A stretch of 32,435 bases of DNA from Smittium mucronatum. Its lineage: Eukaryota; Kickxellomycota; Harpellomycetes; Harpellales; Legeriomycetaceae. The position numbers were made by a program, and so were the translations under genes. Location: the NCBI GenBank assembly GCA_001953115.1, contig LSSL01000991.1, positions 36,132 through 68,566 on the forward strand. Direction: 5' to 3'. Below are positions 22,407 through 32,435 of this stretch, piece after piece (within the stretch, counting starts at the first letter, position 1; the number at the start of each line of letters is the position of its first letter). The notes beneath the pieces are model-generated. The model was not told where the DNA came from. It ran no database searches and worked only from the letters and a program-made list of their open reading frames with translations.

Positions 22407-25400
22407 TGTTTACTCTTTTTCGATATAGAAGTTACGTGAATCACTTTTCTTTGAATTTCAATGCTATCCTCTTGCTATTTCTACCCAAAAACACAACAAA
22501 ATGTAAAAATTTAGTTAAAAAACTTTGAAAATCGAATCAATTAGACTCAAGTGCCGATAATTGTATTTCACTCTTGAGAAAATTTTTCAAACAAAATTGA
22601 GAATTTAAAACTATGGGACATATTTGGAATGTATTTTTTTTCTCGTTATATGAATCCAAGTACTTTTGGCTAAGGGGAATAAATAAAGCTTAGCCATTTG
22701 ATTGGATCAATATTTTTAATGTTTACTTCTGGTTAGCATTAAACTGGATTTGGCCAAATTTCTTTTAATTTTAGAATTTCATACGTGTTCTTTCTAGGAA
22801 ATAGGTAAATATTTTTGTCAAAATATTGAACATACGATTTTTCAGAATCCTCAAATAACATCAACTAGACTTATATATCTAATTTAATAGTTTTCTAAGC
22901 TATCTTTCTTTTTACTTCTGCAAATGACTATATATAGAATATCTTTAAAATTACTTGACTCTTCTAATGGTATACCTACCCATTATCAATTCTGTTTAGG
23001 TATTTATAGCAAAATGTATAAAGATACCCAATGAAAATGTTTTTTTTGCCAAATTATAAAAATGGTTTCAGTTTTAAAATCTTGAAAAAACTTTAAATTG
23101 AAAGGCCCATAACTTTAAAACTATAGATTTTTTTTTTTCTAAATTAAAATGAATTAGACCAATAATTTTATTTGTTAATCATACAAATCGATATAATAAT
23201 TGATTTTTCTATGGAGAACTGTGGAAAAAGTTTATGTGATGAGATTTTTACAAGTTAAAAAACTGTTACTCAATAGTCACACTTCTATTTTTTAGACAAT
23301 AAGTAACCTTTATTAAAAAAAATTGCCATTTACTTATTTATTTTTTCCAATTTTTCAGTTGAAAAAGCCCTTGAAAAAAACGCATTGACTAAAAATACTT
23401 TCACTTTTAGTGCAAGAAACGGATTTTTTATTAGCCTTTATATTCTAAGTATTTCTATTCATTTATTTTTTGCAAGGTCTTATGCTTAATATTTCGATTA
23501 ATTCCATAAGATGTATTATCGAACATATTATTATTTTATAACTTATAACAATTTATCTAAATATATATTTTCTAATCATTTTACTGTCCTAAATTTTACC
23601 ACTAAGTGAATCTTTTATTTTAATTAATATTTAATTGTTTATATAATTTTATGATAATTTATGATTTAAAAATTTAAAAGTCATAAATATTGGGAAATAA
23701 ATTTTTTTTCATTTATCAATTTTTGTATATAATAAAACTTTATTAGTTTAATTTGCGGTTATTTTGGCATTTTTTTCCTTTGTGGAAGTTTATATATATA
23801 TTGGCACCATAAATCTTTAAGTATATTGGGTATTATTTTATTCTTCGAATGCGGGATTTTTTATATAGTTCAAACCATAAAAAATATTAATATTCGAAAA
23901 TATATGAACTATTAGTTCACTGTTGATTTTTTGTAAATCAAGAAAAATTTATTCTGAGGTTTCTTTTTAGAAAAATTATGAACATAAATAATCTAATATT
24001 TATTGGTTGAATTTTTAAATGACTTTTTATTAAAAAACTACTTAAATTAGAACATTTTGTTCAATATTAACAACTTAAATATGATTTTTGGAATATATAA
24101 TACCTAATTCTTTTTCTAACCTTCTTGAGCTTGATTTAAAAACACATATATTAATTAAAATTTATTTCTTTTAGATATGAGCATTAGCATAGTTAAAAAT
24201 TTTCCAGAATTTTCTTTAAAAATATTACTATATCGAGTTTTTTTCAAGAATTTTTTTTATATATATAATCTCGTAAATATATTTAAAAGGAATAGAAAAA
24301 TTTAATTATTTTTTTAAAAAAAACCAGAAATTATAAATGATATTCATATGTTATTTTGGATATTTTCCTGATTATAAAAATTCCTCCCAAAAAATTGTGC
24401 TCTTTAATTATATTTTAAAAAAAAAATCGAAATTTATTGTCATTAAATCTAAAATAGAAATAATCCAGGAATTTTTTCAATATAATAACATCAATTTTAT
24501 GGAAATAAGTAACTAAATATTAAATTTGTCTTTATTTTATTCATTTTTTACAAGTATTAAACGTATAAAAAAGATTTATATATTTAATTTTTTGAATATA
24601 TTAGAATAATATATAAGCATTCTGATTTTCATTATATTTCCACGATAAAGTACAAAATATCTGTCTCAAGAATATTTTATTTATTTATTTTTATGATTCC
24701 ATTTTGAAATATCAATTTTTATTAAAAATAATAGAAAATTTTCCTCTAAAAGAGTATAAATAATTTTTTAAAAAAATTCAAAGCTTTTTTACGAAAAAAA
24801 CTCAATTACTTTTAGTGAATTTTATCGAATTTTCTCCTCATTTATTATAAGATAAATTTTAAATTTTTACTGGAGTTAATTCGTGTTTTTCAAAATACTA
24901 AACTAACTTTTTTACCATTGATTTTTTTTTTTTTAACTTCTTACCATTTGAATTTTAATAAATTATGAGGAGCATTTTTAATAAAATTAAATCTAATTGC
25001 TTCTTTTTTTAAAATCCCTCTAATTGTGGAATTGTAGGTAAAAAGATTTATAGTTGTATTAGACTCGATAAAATGATTTTTAAAATGAATTTTGATGATA
25101 AAAATAGACCATTTTTTTGGATAAAAAAATATTAATAAAAAAACGATACGGCCTTCAAAAAAGTTATAAGAATTTATTTTTTTAAAACATCCACAATTTT
25201 TTTGAAATTTTTTATAATTATAATAATTTAGGAGATATAAAGTCCGGACAATATAATTCTATGTTTTTATTTTCATATCATCAAAGTAATTTTTATAAAA
25301 TAAAATTTCCCGACTTAATAACATATTTTTGTGATTAATTTAAATTCATAATGACTATTTTAATAATTTCATAAACCTAATTAAAGTTTGAAACTTATTA

Positions 25401-27960
25401 TTTCCCAAAAATGCAAGATATTTATATAATAAAATCAAAATAAATCCATTAGAAACAAAACTCTAGACATTTTAATTTTAAAAAGAAAAATTTTATTAGT
25501 TACACTGTAGATAATTTATAAAATCTAAATTTTTATAAAAAAGTGAATGAGAAATAATTTTTTGAAATAATTTATTCTTTAATAATTATTTTTTAAAAAA
25601 AATTAATAATGAATTTTTGAAAATGTAAACGGTTGGGGGGGAATAAGAGTGGATTTACAATATTTTTTCTGTTTTGTACTAAATCAAACATCGATTTTTT
25701 AACTATCCATTAAGGACCGCCACAAAGAATAATTTATTACCAATCAATTCAAACTATGCATTTAAAATATCGAAAAAGAAACACATATATCCCTTTTCAT
25801 GTTTAAATTTTTGATTCAAAATAACTTAAATATTTTAGCCAAAATTAACTCAAGATTAGAACCAAAAATAAAATCTCTAATTCAAAAAAATTATAAATTC
25901 TAAAATGTGTCTGTAACTCATAATTTTTTATTTTTATTAAATGGATAATTTAAAATTTTTATAGATCTGGAGTTAGAATTCCGGTATATTTATAAATTAT
26001 ATTAGTTTCAAATATTTTTTTGAGAATTTAATTTCCTAGAAATATTATTTTCATTATGCTTATTAATATTCCTAAATTTAATAAAATAAGCTATACTACT
26101 CATTTTATTCAAAAAAAAATCTATAATTATTACCATATTTTATGATATTAAATTAAATTGAATAAATAATTGATATATATTTTTCTAAATTAAAACAGTG
26201 TTCCCAAAAATAATTTATTTCAATTAAATAAAAATCTTGTCCAGAATTGGAAATGGTATATATTAATAACTGCCTCTCGAAATTTTAGAATCACATATAT
26301 ATATATTTGGTAATATACAAAATTTTAAAAAAAATCATTTTTTATTTTAACATCACAATTACTAAATACTACTTATTTCAATATTTCAATATTTTTTCCG
26401 CCATTTATCATCAAATTACTAGGGAATTTTTTTGGGTGCAAGGAGGTTTCTTTTTTATGTACATACAATTTGAATAAAAACTCTATTTTTTAAATAAGAA
26501 AATTCCTTCCTTTATTGAAAAATGTTTAAAAGGTTAACCATATCATTTCAAATTTAGGTAAAGCTAAATTTATTTTCTTAAATTTTTAAACTCAATAAAT
26601 CCAAAAATTCTAGGAGGATGATGTATATAATAATGATGTTGTTTTTTTTACAAAATAATGCACAATAAATTAGATTTTCGGCATAGAAAAAATTGCTGAT
26701 ACACAAAATTTAAGGGAAAACCAAGTTCGCGGGTGTAATCGGCTCTTATATTTTTTATTTTATAAGATCCACCCAAATTAAATTTATGCTATCGTATACC
26801 ATTTTTTTGTCTTATAACTATGTTAATTTTAATTTACACGAATAATAATTATTTTTATAATATATTATAAAAAAAACAGAATAAAATATAAAATTGTATG
26901 TTTTTTAGCTGTTAGACCCATAAAACTACAAAATTTATAGAAAAAAATAAAAGTTTGGCTATTAAACTCGCGTTTAAATTTTTTTATTAAATTTTTAATC
27001 TTTTCAAAAATTAGAAATAGTTTATGCTCATTTGTGATTTTTTATAAGAAAAAGTTATATTCATTAGTTAATTAGTCAAAAATAAATAATAACATAAAAT
27101 AGAGTAATATTAAATTTTTTATTTATCTTTTAATATAATTTTCTTAATCGCAAAGTAAATATTCAATTAATTTTTTAAAACAAAAATTAAATTTTTTAAA
27201 GTTTATTATTAGATAATACACATGATAACTCATATATAATATAAAAACTTTATCCTGACTTTTTAAAAATTAGTATACTTTAATTTCATGCCCCTCTCAC
27301 CATGTCCCTAAAAAATTATATGATGATAATATTGAGTGTCATGATGACATTATCTGAACTGAAGTTTCAAAAATAAATAATATTTAAATTTCAACATTTA
27401 TCAAAAAAATAAATATTTTATCACAAAAATAACCCGAATAATTCTATAACATGTCAATTTATGAATAAAAAAATGCAATTTAATATAAACAATCCAACTT
27501 ATTTTATATATAAAAATCTTTTCAAATTTTGGCTATAAGATAATTCAAGATATTATCTGAATAGAATAAAAAATATATAGATAAAAAATCTAAGCTCATT
27601 ATTAGAAAAATCAGTTTTCATAATTTTTTTATGGGTTATTCAAATAATTAATGTCTAATGATATTTAAATATTTAATAATGCCAGATAATTGATTAATTT
27701 TTTCAAAATGATAAAGAAAGATAATAATTTTTAATTTAGAGCTTATAAAAATTCTAATAATGTTTTTTTTCTACTAAACTCAATTGACTTATATTTTTAA
27801 TATTACTAAAAAAATATATAAATATTTTATCTTTATCTTATAGGCATCTATTTTATCTATATAATGGCTGAACTAAAATACCTATTAAAGCAATAATACA
27901 TTTTCTTCCCTTTTTTTAACTCAAGTAAAAGAATTAATCGCACATTTAAAATCTATTTAA
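22407..27960. other. AT-rich intergenic desert
   Basis: Long A/T-run DNA with no supported gene. A perfect 8-bp inverted repeat, TGGCTAAG/CTTAGCCA, lies at 22667-22696 with a 14-nt loop. A G7 run lies at 25635-25641. T-run/A-run junctions recur throughout. No RNA gene or protein family was recognised. Confidence 0.65.
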
Positions 27961-27965
27961 GAAAA

Positions 27966-28480
27966 TGCTCATACCTTGTCGTAGTTTAGGGGTTTAATAA
28001 TGTACTTTTCGAAGTACACTAGACCAAAATCTCACACAGCGTTGTACTATTCTTGGCTAGAAATAGTGGAGACAGCGCACAGCGATTCGGAGGACAGCGA
28101 TTCCAGAAGAGGGCCATCTCGAAACAGGAGGAACCAATCGTTTAGCTCAGCTGAGACATAGTCTAGTGCACAATTCCAGTGTTCGACAGTCAGACAGATC
28201 TCAGCGTCTAACATCCATTTGTAGGAAAGCCGCGCCGATCAAACCCACGTTTGGGTAGGAGCCTAATTTTGTTAATCCTGTTAAAAGTAGGCTCTGACTA
28301 GGAGATAGTAGATTCAATGAAATATTTTTCGTTGACAAAGAGCTTAATTCATAACCCTTAATGCCTCAGTCATACACATACTTGAAGCAACGCCAGGGGA
28401 TGTCTTTTGGTTGGAAGATCGCACCCTTTTCCCGTAAGTACGCAGCATGTAGTCCGGTAGAGAAGCTTATTGTAGTTAGG
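27966..28480. other. GC-richer island of unknown origin
   Basis: About 500 bp of near-balanced composition is bounded sharply on both sides by extremely AT-rich DNA. A plus-strand frame (28000-28161) gives a 53-residue peptide with an acidic then basic low-complexity segment (AHSDSEDSDSRRGPSRNRR). The same frame continues past its stop with protein-like sequence. A minus-strand frame is also open for about 55 codons. Pol III-like boxes occur (TAGCTCAGCTGAG near 28143 and GTTCGACAG near 28179), but the tRNA arms do not pair. Possibilities are a solo LTR, a SINE, a decayed gene or a recently acquired fragment. The sequence alone does not decide. Confidence 0.4.
28002..28017 (+). other. Hairpin with UUCG loop
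   Basis: GTACTT-TTCG-AAGTAC forms a perfect 6-bp stem closed by a TTCG tetraloop, an unusually stable RNA loop type. It sits at the left edge of the GC-rich island. Confidence 0.45.
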
Positions 28481-28554
28481 ATAATAATATATTCTATATT
28501 ACTTTTTCTTTTTTTCGTATTTTTTTAGTATAGTTTTTAATGAAATTATCTTAC

Positions 28555-28578
28555 AATAAAATTCCGTGATACAAAAAT
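28555..28578 (+). repeat. Short repeat shared with 13348-13371
   Basis: The CAATAAAATTCCGTGAT core with CAAAAA after one mismatch repeats the sequence near 13350. It lies about 75 bp beyond the GC-rich island. If the core is an LTR 3' end, the island could be the LTR body, but no matching target duplication was found. Confidence 0.4.
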
Positions 28579-31500
28579 TAAAAAATTAAGAAAATTTTCA
28601 TATCCGATAAAAAACAAAAAAAAATTCTCTGAAAAAACAGTAATAAAAAAATAGCTAATAAGATTAAAATAGTTTTTTGGGATTGGATAATAGCTTTATT
28701 AACTTAAACCCCTATTTTTTTTTGTAAAAGATAAACTATATAATAAAATTTTATAGAACATTAATTTTAAATTAATTTTTAAGTTTCAATTGTAATCGGG
28801 AATAAAAGTTAATACATGCATGATTTTAGTAGATAATGTGTTTAATATTTCAAAAGTTGAATATTTAAATAAGGTTATATTTTAAGGTTTTATTTGGTGC
28901 TATGATATTGTTGTTTTTTATAAAAATTATTCTAAAAAATAATATTATTTGATGATTAAACGTGAAGAGCTTCTTGAATAAATTAATCAGATATATATTT
29001 TTTTCATTTTTAAACGCATTTTGTTCAATTTACTTACCTAATAATGTGAAATTTTTTGGGATAATAAATTATATTTCGTAAATTATATTTAATAATATTC
29101 TAAGTGAAGCTTTAAATTTATTTGTATTTATGCTTTCTTAAATAACTCGAATAAATCATGCTTATCCTTGATTTATAAAAGATTTTTTTTTTGCATAAAT
29201 ATCGCATAAATTATTTATCTGATTAAAAAAATTAAATTATTCCATTTATGAAAATATTTAAAACATTTAAAACATTTTTATTGATACATGTTTTATGATA
29301 AACTTCTAAAATTTGCCCAAAAAATCAATTTTAATTTTGAAAAAATTTCGGAAATTATTAAAAGTAATAATGCTTAACATAATGGTTTTTTAAACAATTT
29401 AACAAGTAATTAAATCTATAAAGCTTATTAATTAATTGTGTTAAACCTTTTTTTGTATGGTATTAATTAAAGAGTGGTTTATTAATCATATAAATTTACA
29501 GTAAAAAGCCAAGAAATTTTATAATAAATAAATTAATATTAATAGATTTTTATAAAAAAATTCCAAATCAGTGTAAGCCCATTTATAAATTTGATTTAGA
29601 TTGAATATAGAACATAAAAATATAATAATTTTAAAAGATGCTATAAAATTTTAAATATTTATCTCACAAAACCTTAAAAATGAGTTATATATTTTTAAAT
29701 GAGTTATTTTTTAAAGTTCTGTAATAAATTGCTGGTAATTGAAAAAAATAAAATAATTACTATCTTTTAACTGAAAAATTTAAAAAAAATTTGAATTTAT
29801 AGAACATCGTAAACAGGTAGCTAAAAATGAGTTCAAATTTTTTAGTAATGCGAAAAATTCATCATTTTTTTAACAGATTTTATTTTTAAATATTCCCATG
29901 GATATTATAAGTTTTTATGTAATTTACCTTAAAGAATATGTAAAGAAATATACATTCTGTATAATGGGGTTTTTGGGATTAAGATTTTTTTGTTTAAAAT
30001 TTTTTCGTATTTTAAGAACTAATTTAAATTTAAAAATAGTTTTTTCCGAATCGATTAAAAAAATTTAAGGTGGATTTTACAAAACATACATATTAATAAT
30101 AAAATATATGAAATACATGAAATTTTTTTCCCATTAATTTTTTACTTAAAAATACAAAAAAACAATTAATTGTACATTTTAATATAAATTTGTACTCTTT
30201 TTTAAGGAATTAGGTAAAAAAATTCAGCAACCCCCAATAAAATTTTTACACCATTCTTTTAATTAATTATAAGATTTTCCATTATAAAAAATATTACTTG
30301 GAGGATATTTTACAAAAAAAAACTATATTTAACTATAAATATTATCCAGTTAATTCAATTTTTTATTCGGCATAGTTAACGTGCACATTTTCCAAAATAA
30401 TGTAAAGATTTTTTACATTCTCTTAAAATTATGTTTGACTGATTATAATTTTTAGTGAGCAAAAGATATTTTTTTCAGAATAAAAAGATTTATAAATAAT
30501 AAAAATAAAATAAAAATATTGATATGCTAAAGGATCTGTGATTTATTGACAATTTTTTTTGCTTAATATCATGATGTTTATTTACAAATTAGCCATTGAC
30601 TTTTATAGAGTTTGGCTTTTTTTTTTACAAAAAAAATTAAAAAAATAGGTTATTGTTGTTTGGACCGCTTAATAATTTTCTGTTAAATTATTCTATAATA
30701 AATTGGTCTTTTATGAAATATGGTTGATTTATTATCATTATAATAGCTAATGTTTATGCTACCTTGATTTAGATTCAAAAAATTAAAATTTTGTTGGTTA
30801 AATTGTTCAAATTGTCAAACGGATTTGAATATATTTAGCAAGAATTTGTACTTAAAACTTATGGAGAAAAAATAGTTAAATAATTATTTATTCGGATATT
30901 TTTAATACTTGTTTTTTCAGATTTAAAATTTTATTTATAACTGAAAAAATGATGAAAAAATATGTCTTTATTTTTACTTTTTTAGTGTTTATTGAATAAA
31001 AAATATTCATTTTATTGAAAATTTTATCTAGGGACTCATTATAATGAATTACTGTATATATAATATATATATATATATGCATAAATAAAACTAAAGTAGA
31101 GTTTTTCATATCAAGCTTCAAAATAAAAATACAAAAAAATATTGAATTTTTTATTGTGAAAAAGATTCCTAATTGGTTTTGTTATAAAATAAAATTTATC
31201 GAAAATATAATAAGAATTTAATTATAAAAAGATTTTACCTAAAAATAAAATTTATTCTAAAACAAAAAAAAAATCTTTTCGTAGTTTAAGAAAAAATGAG
31301 AGAATATATATATTTTTTGATTTTTATCTTTCCTCAATTATAACCAGCTATACCCAAATGTTGTTTACCGTTTTTAATTCTCCGATTTTTTAAATTGGAG
31401 GAATAAAAATTAAAAGTAATATTTTTGTTGAATAAACCATTTTAAGTCGGGAAAATCACTATTTAATAATAGAAACATTTCAAATCAATCGATAAAGATT

Positions 31501-31659
31501 TTAAGATACGGGATTGTGGATATAAGCTTTAATTGAAGTTTTATATCATTATAAATAAAAAATATGATAAAATGTCTAATATTAAAAAAAACGTCTAAAA
31601 GTGATTTTTTCATTTTTTAATATAAATTGAATTTATGAAAGTTGAAATTCTTGGGGTTT
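28579..31659. other. AT-rich intergenic desert
   Basis: No gene or RNA was recognised. A (TA)n tract lies at about 31055-31078, and a small tandem AAAACATTT repeat lies near 29261-29280. Confidence 0.65.
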
Positions 31660-31935
31660 CCAACGGTTTAATAGGCACCCAGTGCAATATCTGAATTTAA
31701 TTGCATCCTCAGCTTTTTTATCGAATAAAAGCACCGTAATCATTAAATACATTATTTTTCAAAAACTATGGGAAATTAAGTAATCATTGGATGTAACGAT
31801 AAAATATGGTTTTACTGAAGTATCAAACGTTTAATGAGAAAAACGCGTTTTATTGATAAATCTAAGATTTTTTCAACTTGAAAATTTTTTTTAAAAAAAA
31901 CTAGATTTCTCAAAATAACGCGTTTTTCTCAAAAT
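31660..31935 (-). repeat. Possible third, inverted copy of the left-end repeat
   Basis: Read on the minus strand, GAGAAAAACGCGTTATTTTG (from 31930) is followed about 240 nt later by ATTGCACTGGGTGCCTATT (near 31695). Copies A and B show the same pair of landmarks with similar spacing (about 258 and 238 nt). The DNA between the landmarks aligns only weakly, so this assignment is tentative. Confidence 0.35.
31836..31930. repeat. 95-bp imperfect palindrome
   Basis: The 28-nt arms 31836-31863 and 31903-31930 are inverted repeats with only a few mismatches. Each carries GAGAAAAACGCGTT at the outer end and AAATCT at the inner end. The 39-nt loop contains a further T8A8 palindrome. It could form a cruciform or, if transcribed, a hairpin. 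Confidence 0.8.
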
Positions 31936-32435
31936 ACTATTTTTTTTGACGCAATAGAATGCATTAATTGATATGGGCTGAATAATATCAAATTAGAAAT
32001 ATTTATCAAAATCAACAGTATTTTCCAAAATAATTATGTATTCTTAATTTCGTTTTTTTTGGAGAACTTTTTTCAAAAAATACGATTATTTAGTTCTTAA
32101 ATTTTTTTTAACTTTTTAAAAAATTCTAAAAGTCATTCTAGCTACATATTAATTTATCGTTTCAAAAGAAATAAAAATAATGTATAATACAATTCTTATT
32201 GTTATTATTAGTCCTTATGTACTTTAACAATAAGAACCCCCTTTAAAATCTTAATTACTTTAGTTAGCAGCTAATAGCTTTTTTGGAGGGTTTCAAGCAT
32301 TTTTGGACGTCTTTTAAAAGATATATTAGCTATAAATCATGTATTTAATAAAGATGTAATAAAGCTTTCATTAGAAGTATAACATAATAAATATGGGAAA
32401 GCTATCTAATTTCATATTAATATAGGAACCGTTTA

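Noticed and set aside
28140..28200. Possible tRNA or tRNA-derived gene with A-box and B-box-like motifs
   Set aside because: The T-arm and acceptor stems do not pair, and the B-box lacks its final C. Only weak pol III-like similarity remains.
30888..31121. Minus-strand open frame of 77 codons near the right end
   Set aside because: The Ile/Lys/Tyr/Asn-rich peptide includes translated TA microsatellite and looks like random AT-rich DNA.
1..32435. CRISPR array, bacterial operon or prophage
   Set aside because: There are no regularly spaced identical repeats, Shine-Dalgarno-led gene clusters or phage genes, and the gene present is spliced and eukaryotic.

Overview
This is eukaryotic nuclear DNA: very AT-rich, gene-poor, and with spliceosomal introns. 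Only one intact protein-coding gene can be supported in 32.4 kb. It is a spliced 860-residue member of the CSC1/RSN1/PHM7 (OSCA/TMEM63) membrane-channel family at 14714-17424. Its N-terminal layout, short GT-AG introns, a CCAAT box and a zinc-knuckle Mutator transposon beside it fit a fungus. The low gene density and extreme AT content would suit an early-diverging or symbiotic/parasitic lineage, but the species is not determined here.

Layout. 1-11,450 is an AT desert with simple repeats and two diverged copies of a roughly 400-bp repeat (441-845 and 1030-1412). 11,900-14,070 is a graveyard of decayed coding DNA: a Ty3/gypsy-like integrase (+), an unidentified minus-strand fragment, and a plus-strand stretch with few stops that may be a non-LTR retrotransposon tail. 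14,340-17,540 is the CSC1-type gene with a probable promoter, a 5'-UTR intron, one coding intron and a possible poly(A) signal. 17,756-21,542 is a complete but dead Mutator-like element (MULE) with inverted repeats of about 0.81 kb, an apparent 7-bp target duplication, and a transposase pseudogene on the minus strand that runs toward the channel gene. 22,345-22,406 holds half of a retroelement-type zinc knuckle. 22,410-27,960 is AT desert. 27,966-28,480 is a sharply bounded GC-richer island of unknown origin. 28,570-31,650 is desert again. 31,660-31,935 contains a strong palindrome and possibly a third, inverted copy of the repeat seen at the left end.

How it fits together. One conserved gene sits in DNA shaped by old mobile elements. 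The MULE lies 331 bp beyond the channel gene's stop codon and is oriented convergently. No operon-like or pathway clustering is present. I did not find a convincing new biological system. The most informative items are the MULE, the repeat family at the window ends and the GC-rich island.
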